Origin: Yinghuangia seranimata
GTDB lineage: Bacteria > Actinomycetota > Actinomycetes > Streptomycetales > Streptomycetaceae
Assembly (NCBI RefSeq): GCF_029953285.1
Contig: NZ_JASAOI010000050.1
Coordinates: 86,880 to 150,879, forward strand
Direction of reading: 5' to 3'
DNA length: 64,000 bases
Positions 26,966-35,835 of this stretch are shown piece after piece; positions within the stretch are counted from its first letter, which is position 1; the number at the start of each line of letters is the position of its first letter. The notes under the pieces were generated by a model, which saw nothing but the letters and a program-made list of their open reading frames with translations, was not told where the DNA came from and searched no databases. The translations under genes and the position numbers were made by a program.

Positions 26966-27487
26966 ATGACCAACTACCCGAGTGCGTCCGATCCCGAGCG
27001 GGTCCCCTACGTGCCGGCCTGGTCCGACGGCACGCCGCCGTACGGCCACCAGGCCGTCCCCACCCACGGCGCGCCGGTCGGCGCACCTGTCGGCGCCCCC
27101 GTCGGCGCTCCCCTCGGCGCCCCCGCGCCGCAGCAGCCCGGCCACCGCGCCGCCGCCCCGGCGAAGCGGGAACGCAGCATCCTGCTCAGCCCGCTCGTGC
27201 TCGGGCTCAGCGCGCTCCTGCTCGCCGTCATCGGCGGCGGCGCGTACATGTACGCCAACACCGGCACCGAACGGCCGCTCGCCGAAGGCGACTGCCTCGA
27301 CCAGCTGTCCGGCACGACGCCGCACACCGTGCCCTGCGACAGCCCCGAAGGGCGCTACACGATCGTCACGATCGTGAAGGACACCGTCGACACCGGCGTG
27401 TGCGCATCGGTTACGGGGGCGAATGTCCCGTTTGTCGCGGACAACGGCGGGCGACGGGATGTGCTCTGCATCATGACCATCAAGTAA
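26966..27487 (+). CDS. Membrane-anchored LppU-like protein (paralogue 1)
   Basis: 173 aa. A cytoplasmic Pro/Ala-rich N-terminus of about 70 residues contains APVGAPVGAPVGAPLGAP repeats. One membrane helix follows (about 73-94), then a small outside domain with four Cys in GDCLD, VPCDS, GVCAS and VLCIM. The Cys spacing matches the next gene, so the two are paralogues, similar to the actinobacterial LppU family. Function unknown. ATG 26966 fits the N-terminus; no strong ribosome site is seen. Confidence 0.75.
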   Translation: MTNYPSASDPERVPYVPAWSDGTPPYGHQAVPTHGAPVGAPVGAPVGAPLGAPAPQQPGHRAAAPAKRERSILLSPLVLGLSALLLAVIGGGAYMYANTGTERPLAEGDCLDQLSGTTPHTVPCDSPEGRYTIVTIVKDTVDTGVCASVTGANVPFVADNGGRRDVLCIMTIK

Positions 27488-27597
27488 TGCGCCATGGATG
27501 AGGGTTTTAGGGGATGCACCGCGTCCGTCCGACCCTCTAAGGTCTCCAGCGCTTGCCTGTCCCAACCAAGCGCAATGAATAGACGGAGATCTGTCCC

Positions 27598-28218
27598 GTG
27601 TCTAACCCCTTTGGAAACGGCCCCCAGGGTCCGTCCGACCAGCCGCCCTACGGCCAGCAGCCGCAGCAGCCCTACGGCCAGCAGCAGCCGTATGGGCAGC
27701 AGCCGTATGGGCAGCAGCCGTTCCCGCAGCAGCAGCCGTTCCCCGGCCAGCAGCCGTACATGCCCCCGCCGCCGCCCCCGGCACGGAAGCCATGGAAGAA
27801 GCTGCTGCGCTTCATAGTTCCGGCGGTCGTGATCATCATCGCGATCATCGGCTACTTCGCCAGCAAAAGCGGCGACGAGGCGACCAAAGCCGCCGTGGGC
27901 GACTGCCTGACCGGCGGCAATGGCAAGGTCAACGACATGAAGATCGTCAAGTGCGACGAGTCCAACGCTGCGTTCCGGGTGATCCAGAAGTACGCCGACA
28001 CGTCCAGCACCTCGAAGTGCGACGCGGACGAGGACAAGGGGTCGGTCGCGGCGATCTACTGGACCGGGGCCGGCAAGGGTGTTCTCTGCCTCACGATCAC
28101 CAAGCACACCCAGCTCGCCGACCTGAAGGGCTTCAGCAACGCGTCCGGGGCCGACCAGTCGGACCTCGACGCACTGCGTGACGACCTCGCGAGCAAGGGC
28201 ATCGCGGGCGTCAAGTAA
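27598..28218 (+). CDS. Membrane-anchored LppU-like protein (paralogue 2) with PYGQQ repeats
   Basis: 206 aa. The N-terminus (about 1-62) is built of PYGQQ and PFPQQ repeats and ends PPPPPPARKPWKK. One membrane helix is at about 69-88 (LRFIVPAVVIIIAIIGYFAS). The outer domain again has four Cys (GDCLT, IVKCDE, SKCDAD, VLCLT), as in paralogue 1, which ends 110 bp upstream. GTG 27598 is preceded by GGAGAT. Function unknown; a stress or envelope role is only a guess. Confidence 0.78.
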   Translation: MSNPFGNGPQGPSDQPPYGQQPQQPYGQQQPYGQQPYGQQPFPQQQPFPGQQPYMPPPPPPARKPWKKLLRFIVPAVVIIIAIIGYFASKSGDEATKAAVGDCLTGGNGKVNDMKIVKCDESNAAFRVIQKYADTSSTSKCDADEDKGSVAAIYWTGAGKGVLCLTITKHTQLADLKGFSNASGADQSDLDALRDDLASKGIAGVK

Positions 28219-28241
28219 GCCTCGCGGCACCGACGTGCGAA

Positions 28242-28280
28242 CGGTTCGGGCCCACCGGATTTCCCGGTGGGCCCGAACCG
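28242..28280. terminator. Bidirectional terminator between LppU-like gene and cca
   Basis: CGGTTCGGGCCCACCGG (28242-28258) and CCGGTGGGCCCGAACCG (28264-28280) form a perfect 17-bp stem with a 5-nt loop, then TTT. It serves two convergent genes. Confidence 0.93.
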
Positions 28281-28289
28281 TTTCCACGT

Positions 28290-29801
28290 TCACTGCCCCG
28301 TCTGGGCCGCCCACCACGTGCGGAGTTCGGCGACCGCCGTGTCGTGGTCCATCGGGCCGTTCTCCAGGCGGAGTTCGAGCATGTGCTTGTAGGCGCGTCC
28401 GACCAGCGGGCCCGGCGGGACGTCGAGGATCGTCATGATCTCGTTGCCGTCCAGGTCCGGGCGGATCGCGTCGAGCTCCTCCTGCTCCTGGAGCTTCGCG
28501 ATGCGGACCTCCAGCGAGTCGTACGCCCGCGCGAGCGCGGACGCCTTGCGCCGGTTGCGGGTCGTGCAGTCGGAGCGGGTCAGCTTGTGCAGCCGGTCGA
28601 GGAGCGGACCGGCGTCCCGCACGTAGCGGCGGACCGCGGAGTCGGTCCACTCGCCGGTGCCGTAGCCGTGGAAGCGCAGGTGCAGTTCGACCAGGCGCGT
28701 CACGTCGTCCGTGAGGTCCTTCGGGTACTTCAGGGCCTTCATGCGCTTCTTGGTCATGTGCGCGCCGACCACCTCGTGGTGGTGGAACGACACGCGGCCG
28801 TCCTCCTCGAAGCGCCGGGTGCGCGGCTTGCCGATGTCGTGCAGCAGCGCCGCGAGCCGCAGCACCAGGTCCGGCTCGCCGGGGGTCTCCAGGGCCATGG
28901 CCTGCTCGAGCACGGTCAGGGTGTGCTCGTAGACGTCCTTGTGCCGGTGGTGCTCGTCGAGCTCGAGCCGCAGCGTCGGGAGCTCGGGCAGGACGCGGGC
29001 GGCGAGGCCGGTCTCGACGAGCAGCAGCAGGCCCTTGCGCGGGTTGTCGGCGCAGACGAGCTTGTTGAGCTCGTCGCGCACCCGCTCGGCGGAGACGATG
29101 TCGATCCGGTCGGCCATCGCGGTCATCGCCGCGACGACCTCGGGGGCGACGTCGAAGTCGAGCTGCGCGGCGAAGCGCGCGGCCCGCATCATCCGCAGCG
29201 GGTCGTCGCTGAAGGAGTCCTCGGGCGTGCCGGGGGTGCGGAGCACCCGGTCGGCGAGGTCCTCCAGGCCGCCGTACGGGTCGACGAACGTGGTGCCGGG
29301 CAGGTCGACGGCCATCGCGTTGACCGTGAAGTCGCGGCGCACGAGGTCGTCCTCGATCGAGTCGCCGTAGCTGACCTCGGGCTTGCGCGACGTGCGGTCG
29401 TACGCCTCGGAGCGGTAGGTGGTGACCTCGATCTGGAAGCTCATGCCGCCGGGGGCCTTCTTGCGGCAGCCGATGGTGCCGAAGGCGATCCCGACCTCCC
29501 AGACGGCGTCCGCCCACGGCTTCACGATCGCGAGGACCTGTTCGGGGCGCGCGTCGGTGGTGAAGTCGAGGTCGTTGCCGAGTCGGCCGAGCAGCGCGTC
29601 GCGCACCGAGCCGCCGACCAGGGCCAGGCGGTGCCCGGCCGCCGCGAATCTGCGCGCGAGGTCGTCCGCGACCGGAGCGACCCGGAGCAGTTCGGCGACC
29701 GCGCGGCGCTGTACGGCGCTCAGCCGGTCGGCGGGCGCGACCTGGGGCTCCACCGGAGAGTCCGGCTCGGCAGAGGGTGAGGAGTTGTTCGCGTTCGGCA
29801 C
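28290..29801 (-). CDS. cca: CCA tRNA nucleotidyltransferase
   Basis: 503 aa class II nucleotidyltransferase that adds or repairs the 3' CCA of tRNA. LVGGSVRDALLGR (about residue 66) and DLDF form the metal-binding active site; NAMAVDLPG and RAARFAAQLDF follow. A C-terminal HD domain has HHHEVVGAHM. Start GTG 29801 (MPNANNS) is chosen over the TTG at 29810 because it matches streptomycete homologues and lies 8 nt after a -10-like TACCCT, consistent with a leaderless mRNA. Confidence 0.95.
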   Translation of the reverse strand: MPNANNSSPSAEPDSPVEPQVAPADRLSAVQRRAVAELLRVAPVADDLARRFAAAGHRLALVGGSVRDALLGRLGNDLDFTTDARPEQVLAIVKPWADAVWEVGIAFGTIGCRKKAPGGMSFQIEVTTYRSEAYDRTSRKPEVSYGDSIEDDLVRRDFTVNAMAVDLPGTTFVDPYGGLEDLADRVLRTPGTPEDSFSDDPLRMMRAARFAAQLDFDVAPEVVAAMTAMADRIDIVSAERVRDELNKLVCADNPRKGLLLLVETGLAARVLPELPTLRLELDEHHRHKDVYEHTLTVLEQAMALETPGEPDLVLRLAALLHDIGKPRTRRFEEDGRVSFHHHEVVGAHMTKKRMKALKYPKDLTDDVTRLVELHLRFHGYGTGEWTDSAVRRYVRDAGPLLDRLHKLTRSDCTTRNRRKASALARAYDSLEVRIAKLQEQEELDAIRPDLDGNEIMTILDVPPGPLVGRAYKHMLELRLENGPMDHDTAVAELRTWWAAQTGQ

Positions 29802-29809
29802 GACGTACA

Positions 29810-29815
29810 AGGGTA
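29810..29815 (-). promoter_or_regulatory. Probable -10 element of leaderless cca promoter
   Basis: On the minus strand TACCCT fits TANNNT and ends 8 nt before the GTG start of cca, where no ribosome site exists. The divergent Nudix gene shows the same arrangement. Confidence 0.45.
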
Positions 29816-29917
29816 CGGGGAGCGTGCGGGCGGATCGTCACCTTTATCTGAGGGCTTTAGCCGAGTGCCGCTCTGCGATGGGGTGATCTTGGCGCCCATC
29901 TCGGCGGCGGCGCGCAC

Positions 29918-29923
29918 TAGGAT
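29918..29923 (+). promoter_or_regulatory. Probable -10 element of leaderless Nudix promoter
   Basis: TAGGAT lies 6 nt before ATG 29930, which lacks a convincing ribosome site, so the transcript probably starts at or near the A of ATG. Confidence 0.5.
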
Positions 29924-29929
29924 TTCAGG

Positions 29930-30391
29930 ATGCCCTCTGAGACCACCCCGTCGCGGCGGAGGCTCAAGGCGGTCGAGGAGCACTCGGCCGGCGGCCTCGT
30001 CGTGGACCGGGACACTCTGCGGGCCGCACTGATCGCGCGCCGCGATCGCCGCGGCCGGCTGGTGTGGTCGTTGCCGAAAGGGCACATCGAAGACGGTGAG
30101 AGCGCGGTGCAGGCCGCGCTCCGCGAAGTCGAGGAGGAGACCGGCATCGTGGGCCGCGTCCTCGCCCCGCTGGGGGTCATCGACTACTGGTTCACGGCGC
30201 CGGACCGCAGGGTCCACAAGACCGTCCAGCACTACCTGATGGAGGCGGCCGGCGGCGACCTGTCGGACGACGACATCGAGGTCGAGGCGGTCGCCTGGGT
30301 GCCGTTGGGCGCGCTGTCCGCCCGGTTGGCCTATCCCGACGAGCGTCGGCTCGCGGTGCGGGCCCCCGAGCTGCTGGCGGACACCGCGTGA
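29930..30391 (+). CDS. Nudix hydrolase (MutT4-like)
   Basis: 153 aa. The full Nudix box spans about residues 51-73: GHIEDGE followed by REVEEETGI fits Gx5Ex7REUxEExGU. Such enzymes cleave nucleoside-diphosphate-linked substrates with Mg2+. Gene order (Nudix, DUF6049-like, murJ, sigM, trxB, trxA) matches the mycobacterial mutT4-Rv3909-mviN region. It is divergent from cca; its stop overlaps the next start by 4 bp (GTGA). The precise substrate is unknown. Confidence 0.92.
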   Translation: MPSETTPSRRRLKAVEEHSAGGLVVDRDTLRAALIARRDRRGRLVWSLPKGHIEDGESAVQAALREVEEETGIVGRVLAPLGVIDYWFTAPDRRVHKTVQHYLMEAAGGDLSDDDIEVEAVAWVPLGALSARLAYPDERRLAVRAPELLADTA

Positions 30392-32793
30392 AACGCCCCC
30401 TCCGCTCCCGCGCCCTTCTCCCCGTCGCCCTCCTCCCCCTGCCGGTCCTCGGCATCGTGCTCGCCCTGCTCGCGGGGCTGGTCGCGATCGGCGTGGCGCG
30501 GCCCGCGGGAGCGGCGGACACCACGCCGGTCCTGGTGGCGCCGACGTCGGTCACGCCTGCCGTGCTCCGGGACAAGAACGGCCCGCCGCTCCAGATCGCC
30601 GTCGACGTGATCAACACCACCGGGCACGACCTCGACGGGGTGACGCTCAACCTGCGGATCGGCCAGCGGCTGACGCTCCGCGACCAGCTGTCCAACGACA
30701 AGGCCCCGGACAACCCGGTCACCGGGGCGACCACCACGATCGCCAAGGTGCCCGCCGGCGGACGGGTGTCGTACACGTTCTCCGTCGCGGCGGACAAGCT
30801 GCCGCTGTCCGACAAGGCCGGCGGCGTGTACGCGTTCGCCGTGCAGGCGCAGCGCGGCGGCGCCACGGTCGGCTCCGCCCGCGTGCTCGTGCCATGGGTG
30901 CCCAAGCTCCAGCCCGACTTCCCGCGCACCCAGATCGGTGTGCTGTGGCCGCTCATCGACCGGCCGCGCCGCGACGGCACGACGATCGGCGACAACACCC
31001 AGACCCCGGTCTTCCAGGACGACGGCCTCACCAACGAACTCAGCGGCACCGGTCGCCTAAACACGCTGGTCGGCATCGGCAAGGGACTCGGGAACAAGAT
31101 CAGCTGGGTCGTCGACCCCGACCTCCTCGACGCCGCGGCCGCGATGCGCAACGGCTACCGCGTCGCGCCGGCGCGCCCGCCCGAGACGGTCGACAAGCCC
31201 GAGAAGGCCGACAAGGGGAAGAAGGGCAAGGGCGACGACGACGAAGAGGAGGCCGTCGACGTCGCGACCGCCAAGGCGGCGCCGCGCACCGAGGCGGACA
31301 CCACGCCCGGAACCGGGTCGCAGGCCGCCGCCGACTGGCTCAACGCGCTGCGCGCCGCAGTCGGCACGGGGGTCGGCGCGAGCGACGTGGTCGCGCTGCC
31401 GTACGCCGACACCGACATCGCCACGATCGCGCACGCGCTGTCCGGGCCGTCGAAGACCGATCTGAACCGCCAGCTCACGGAGGCCGTCGCACGCGGCGGG
31501 CAGCTCACCGCCGAGCTGCTCGGCCGCCAGCCCACGCAGGTGCGCTCCAACGTGTCGTGGCCGGTCGCGGGGGCCGTCGACGACGAGGTGCTGGCGACCG
31601 CGAAGACGGCCGGAAGCAACCTTGTGGTGGTGTCCGGCGACAGCATGCCGCCGCGCAAGGACCTGAACTACACGTCGTCCACCCGCGCGGAGATCGGCGA
31701 GGGCACCAGCGCGCTGGTGACCGACCCGCGCGTCGACGCGCTGCTGAACGAGGACGCGAGCGTTCCGGGCAAGCAGGTGCAGCTCCAGCAGGCACTGATC
31801 GCCGAGCTGTTCACCATCGCTATGGAGGAGCCGAACCGGACGCCGCGCGCGGTGCTGCTGGCGCCGCCCCGGCAGATGAGCGTCGCGACGGCGAAGGTCG
31901 TGGAGTCCGCGGTCCGCGAGGCGACCATGCCGGTCGGTGGCTGGTCGGAGCTGGCGTCCCTGGACACGCTCGCGAAGTCCAAGCTCGGCGAGGAGCGCGT
32001 GCTGCGCTCGTACCCGCAGGACCTGCGCCGCACGGAGCCGTCGGACCGCTACCTGAAGACCATCCCCCAGTTGCAGCAGTCGGTGGACACGTTCGCCGGC
32101 ATCCTGAGCAAGCCCGAGCGCATCACCGGCCCGTACGACCCGGCGGTGCTGCGGACGCTGTCCACGGTGTGGCGCGGCGAGGGCATGGACGCCGACGTCT
32201 ACCGGCTCGGCGTCTCGCGCGGCCTCCGTGTCCTGGAACAGCTGGTGCGTATCGCGCCGAAGACCGGGGTGACGCTGTCCGGCGACAAGGGCACCATCCC
32301 GATCACCGTGATCAACGGCCTCCAACAGGCCATCACGGTGCGGATCGAGGTGACGTCGCGGCAGCCCAACCGGCTGAAGCTGACCGAGCCCGAGGTGACG
32401 ACGATCCCGGCCGGGCACACGTCCGCCATCGCGGTGCCCGCGCAGTCGGCCGCGAACGGCAAGGTGCTGGTCGACGTGCGGATGCTCACACCGGACGGCA
32501 CACACGCGTTCGGCCCCGCACAGACGTTCTATGTGAACACCACCAGCATTGACGGCATCACGTTGGGCATCATTGGAGTCATCGCGGGTTTGCTCGCGCT
32601 GTTCTCGCTCCGCGCCTACCTCCGTAGGCGCAGGGCGGGGAAGGCCGGGGGCGGCGACGCCTCCGGTGACGACGGCGCGGAACCCGGCGACGGGGAGGGA
32701 CCGATGCCCGACGGGGAGCGCCGGGCGGATGAGGGGGAGGTCACACGGCACACGAGCCGGGACCGGCCGGAGGGCCATCACGCGCCCGCCTGA
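30388..32793 (+). CDS. Large secreted, membrane-anchored DUF6049-like protein
   Basis: 801 aa. An N-terminal signal sequence (basic start, hydrophobic 10-35, AGA-A near 42) leads to a big extracytoplasmic region. One C-terminal helix (about 722-742) is followed by an [11 protein letters not shown] stop and a charged cytoplasmic tail. An acidic/Lys insert ([17 protein letters not shown], about 271-287) interrupts the ectodomain. This corresponds to the conserved protein between the Nudix gene and murJ in actinobacteria. Function is unknown, probably in envelope assembly with MurJ. GTG 30388 overlaps the Nudix stop. Confidence 0.85.
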   Translation: MKRPLRSRALLPVALLPLPVLGIVLALLAGLVAIGVARPAGAADTTPVLVAPTSVTPAVLRDKNGPPLQIAVDVINTTGHDLDGVTLNLRIGQRLTLRDQLSNDKAPDNPVTGATTTIAKVPAGGRVSYTFSVAADKLPLSDKAGGVYAFAVQAQRGGATVGSARVLVPWVPKLQPDFPRTQIGVLWPLIDRPRRDGTTIGDNTQTPVFQDDGLTNELSGTGRLNTLVGIGKGLGNKISWVVDPDLLDAAAAMRNGYRVAPARPPETVDKPEKADKGKKGKGDDDEEEAVDVATAKAAPRTEADTTPGTGSQAAADWLNALRAAVGTGVGASDVVALPYADTDIATIAHALSGPSKTDLNRQLTEAVARGGQLTAELLGRQPTQVRSNVSWPVAGAVDDEVLATAKTAGSNLVVVSGDSMPPRKDLNYTSSTRAEIGEGTSALVTDPRVDALLNEDASVPGKQVQLQQALIAELFTIAMEEPNRTPRAVLLAPPRQMSVATAKVVESAVREATMPVGGWSELASLDTLAKSKLGEERVLRSYPQDLRRTEPSDRYLKTIPQLQQSVDTFAGILSKPERITGPYDPAVLRTLSTVWRGEGMDADVYRLGVSRGLRVLEQLVRIAPKTGVTLSGDKGTIPITVINGLQQAITVRIEVTSRQPNRLKLTEPEVTTIPAGHTSAIAVPAQSAANGKVLVDVRMLTPDGTHAFGPAQTFYVNTTSIDGITLGIIGVIAGLLALFSLRAYLRRRRAGKAGGGDASGDDGAEPGDGEGPMPDGERRADEGEVTRHTSRDRPEGHHAPA

Positions 32794-32821
32794 TTCCCGT
32801 GGCTTGAAGCTTTTAGCCCCT

Positions 32822-32833
32822 TATGTGTACATA
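32822..32833. promoter_or_regulatory. AT-rich near-palindrome upstream of murJ
   Basis: TATGT-GT-ACATA stands out in GC-rich DNA, 110 bp before murJ. It could be an operator or part of a promoter; nothing identifies the factor. Confidence 0.3.
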
Positions 32834-32942
32834 TCAGCGGACACACGGCGCCGGGGGGCCGCCGCCAAGCGCCCCGGATGAGAAAGTGGGCACCTGAAGC
32901 CGACCCGACCAGCAACCCGAAGCGGAAGACGAGGAACCTCCC

Positions 32943-35600
32943 GTGAGCGACCGGCGTGACGAACGGCAGCCGTACGGCGGCGGCCCGGACGACCCGGGCG
33001 ACGGGCGCGAGCCGTACGAGCGGCGGCGCCGGGAGGATCGTCACTCCGACCCCTACCTCGGCCAATACGGGCAGCAGTACTCGGACCCGGCGCAGGAGTA
33101 CGCCCCCTACCCGCCCGCGCAGCCCGCGCCCGGCGGAGGCGGCGCGGACGCCTGGTTCCGCGACGACGAAGGCGGCGGCGCGGGCCTGGACGGCCTGTTC
33201 ACCCCCACCCCGCAGGCCCCGCAGGCGCCCTCGTACGACCAGGGCGGCCAGGGCTACCCGGCGGCCGGCTACGAGCAGCAGGGCCAGCAGGGCTACGGCC
33301 AGCAGCAGGGCTACCAGCAGGGCTACGACCAGGGGTACGCGCAGCAGCACCAGGCCTACGCGCCGCAGGGCTACGCCGGCGACCCGTACGGCGGGCAGCC
33401 CCAGCAGCAGCACGGCGGCCAGGGTTACGACCAGCAGGGCCAGCAGGGTTACGAACAGCAGGGCCAGCAGGGCTACGGCCAGCAGCAGTACGCCCAGGCC
33501 GCGGCGCAGGTCCCGCCGCCCTACACGCCGTCCGCCCCCGCGGCCGGCTACCAGCAGGGCCACCCCGACACGCCCGGCCCGCTCGGCGCCGCCGAGGCCC
33601 CCGAAGCACCGCGCCAGGCGTCGTCGGGCTCGGGAGGATCGGGCGGCTCGGGCCGCTCGGGCGGCGGCTACGGCTCGGGCGGCGGATGGGGCGACTACGA
33701 CCGCCCCGGCGGCTGGCTCATGGACCAGACGCTCACCGGCATCCACCTCGGCCTCACCGGCGAGATCGGCATGCCGACGTACACCGAGGCGTACCAGCGC
33801 TACGAGAGCAAGCAGCGCGCGGAAGCCGCCGCCGCCTCGGTCGGCCTGCTCGAACCCGACGTCGCGCCGCTCCCCGGCCCCTCGCAGTCGCCCGTCTACC
33901 GGCTCCCCGGCTCCGGCGCCGAGGAGCGCATGGCCGGCATCCCGGCCGGCGGCGGGAAGGGCGGCAAGCTCTCCGGGATGATGCGGTCCAGCGCCCTGAT
34001 GGCGTCGGGCACGATCGTCTCCCGTATCACGGGCTTCGTCCGCAGCCTGGTCATCGCCGCCGCACTCGGCACCACCGTCTTCGCGAACACGTACAACGTC
34101 GCGAACACGATGCCCACGCTGCTGTACATCCTCATCGGCGGCGGCGCGCTCAACGCCGTCTTCGTGCCGCAGCTCGTGCGCGCCATGCGCAACGACGACG
34201 ACGGCGGCGAGGCGTACGCCAACCGGCTGCTCACGCTGGTGATGACCGGCCTGCTGGCGCTCACCGCGCTCGCGGTCGTCGCCGCACCGTGGCTCATCCG
34301 GATAATGGCGAACTCGCTCGCGAAGCAGGACGCCGAGTTCGAACTCGCGACCACGTTCGCCCGCTACTGCCTGCCCATCATCTTCTTCATGGGCCTGCAC
34401 GTGATGTTCGGGCAGATCCTCAACGCCCGCGAGCGCTACGGCCCGATGATGTGGACCCCGGTCCTCAACAACCTTGTCATCATCGCGACGTTCGGCCTGT
34501 ACATCTGGGTCGCCGGCACGCAGAACAGCACCGGCATGACCGCCTCCCGCATCACGCCGGACGAGACGCGGCTGCTGGGCATCGGCACGCTGCTCGGCAT
34601 GATCGTGCAGTCGCTCGCGATGATCCCGTACCTGCGGGCGGCGCGCTTCCACTTCCGGCCGCGCTTCGACTGGCGCGGGCACGGCCTGCGCAAGGCCGCC
34701 GGACTCGCGAAGTGGACGTTCCTGTTCGTGCTCGCGAACCAGGCCGGCTACCTCGTCGTCACGCAGCTCGGCAACGCGATCGACAGCGACGCGCAGACCC
34801 AGGGCATCAAGTACGGCGTCGGCTTCACCGCGTACAGCAACGCCCTGCTGGTCTGGCAGTTCCCGCAGGCGGTCATCACCGTCTCCGTCATGGCAGCCCT
34901 GCTGCCGCGCATGTCCCGCGCGGCAGCGGACAGCGACACCACGTCGGTTCGCGACGACATCTCCGCGGGCCTTCGGCTCTCGGCGGTCGCGATCGTGCCG
35001 TGCGCCGTGCTGTTCGTCGCGCTCGGCCGCGACATCGGCGGCCTGCTGTTCGCGCCCGCCGGACAGGACAGCGCGCACTGGATCGGGTACATGCTCATGG
35101 CGCTCGGCCTCGGGCTCATCCCGTTCTCTGCCCAATACGTGCTGCTGCGCGGCTTCTACGTGTACGAGGACACGCGGACGCCGTTCCTCAACACCGTGTG
35201 GGTCGCGGCCTGCAACGCCGCGTTGGCCGGGCTCGCGTACGTCGCGCTGCCCACCAAGTGGGCCGGTGTCGGCATGGCCGGCGCGTACGGTGCCGCGTAC
35301 CTGATCGGCGTGATGCTCGCCGGGCGCCGCCTCAAGGCGCGCATCGGAGACCTCGACGGACGCCGCGTCACCCGCACCTACACGCGCCTGATCGTCGCGG
35401 CCGGCCTCGGCGGCGCCGCGGCGTTCGCGGTCGCCCGCGTCTGCACGAACGCGCTCGGCAGCAACTTCGGCGGCTCGCTCGCCGCCGTACTCGCCGGACT
35501 CGTGGTCATGTTCGTGGTGTTCCTCATCGCGGCGAGCCGCATGCGCATCGAGGAACTGTCAGCGATGACCGGAATGGTGAAGGGCCGACTCGGCCGCTGA
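32943..35600 (+). CDS. murJ: Lipid II flippase MurJ (MviN) with long Gln/Gly/Tyr-rich N-terminus
   Basis: 885 aa. Residues 1-345 are a disordered cytoplasmic extension with many QGYGQQQ, QGYDQ and QQGQQG units, then a Gly/Ser-rich stretch. The MurJ core starts near 345 (SALMASGTIVSRITGFVRSL) and has about 14 helices; GGGALNAVFVPQLVRA is the MVIN signature. It moves lipid II across the membrane for wall synthesis. GTG 32943 lies behind GAGGAA. Unlike the mycobacterial protein, the pseudokinase part is a separate downstream gene. Confidence 0.95.
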   Translation: MSDRRDERQPYGGGPDDPGDGREPYERRRREDRHSDPYLGQYGQQYSDPAQEYAPYPPAQPAPGGGGADAWFRDDEGGGAGLDGLFTPTPQAPQAPSYDQGGQGYPAAGYEQQGQQGYGQQQGYQQGYDQGYAQQHQAYAPQGYAGDPYGGQPQQQHGGQGYDQQGQQGYEQQGQQGYGQQQYAQAAAQVPPPYTPSAPAAGYQQGHPDTPGPLGAAEAPEAPRQASSGSGGSGGSGRSGGGYGSGGGWGDYDRPGGWLMDQTLTGIHLGLTGEIGMPTYTEAYQRYESKQRAEAAAASVGLLEPDVAPLPGPSQSPVYRLPGSGAEERMAGIPAGGGKGGKLSGMMRSSALMASGTIVSRITGFVRSLVIAAALGTTVFANTYNVANTMPTLLYILIGGGALNAVFVPQLVRAMRNDDDGGEAYANRLLTLVMTGLLALTALAVVAAPWLIRIMANSLAKQDAEFELATTFARYCLPIIFFMGLHVMFGQILNARERYGPMMWTPVLNNLVIIATFGLYIWVAGTQNSTGMTASRITPDETRLLGIGTLLGMIVQSLAMIPYLRAARFHFRPRFDWRGHGLRKAAGLAKWTFLFVLANQAGYLVVTQLGNAIDSDAQTQGIKYGVGFTAYSNALLVWQFPQAVITVSVMAALLPRMSRAAADSDTTSVRDDISAGLRLSAVAIVPCAVLFVALGRDIGGLLFAPAGQDSAHWIGYMLMALGLGLIPFSAQYVLLRGFYVYEDTRTPFLNTVWVAACNAALAGLAYVALPTKWAGVGMAGAYGAAYLIGVMLAGRRLKARIGDLDGRRVTRTYTRLIVAAGLGGAAAFAVARVCTNALGSNFGGSLAAVLAGLVVMFVVFLIAASRMRIEELSAMTGMVKGRLGR

Positions 35601-35614
35601 CGGAACCTCCTCCC

Positions 35615-35637
35615 CGTCTCATGCGTCGGATGAGACG
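35615..35637. repeat. Small inverted repeat after murJ
   Basis: CGTCTCAT (35615-35622) and ATGAGACG (35630-35637) flank a 7-bp spacer, 15 bp after the murJ stop. It could be a weak terminator or a protein site for the following gene. Confidence 0.45.
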
Positions 35638-35835
35638 ATGGTGGTTCACCGGACACAAGTGGTGAGTACGAGTCGACATCGCGGTCCAACGAGCGGAAAT
35701 CCGTGGTATGGATCACGATGGGGCATACGGACGGTGTCCCGAAGCGGAATCGGGTAGTACTGCTCGGGACACGACCAGGGGCGCCCTGCGACCGCTCGTA
35801 CGATGGGGCGGGGCTACGAGGAGGGTGAGTACACG

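Noticed and set aside
27620..27770. Tandem repeats in the second LppU-like gene
   Set aside because: Coding PYGQQ repeats, not a mobile element or satellite.
33220..33500. Short regular repeats in the murJ 5' end, reminiscent of a repeat array
   Set aside because: They are codons for Gln/Gly/Tyr repeats without constant repeat-spacer lengths, so not CRISPR.
35803..35835. ATG 35803 as the pseudokinase start
   Set aside because: The ATG overlaps a -10-like TACGAT, and GAGGAGG before GTG 35836 is better placed, though the upstream start is not excluded.
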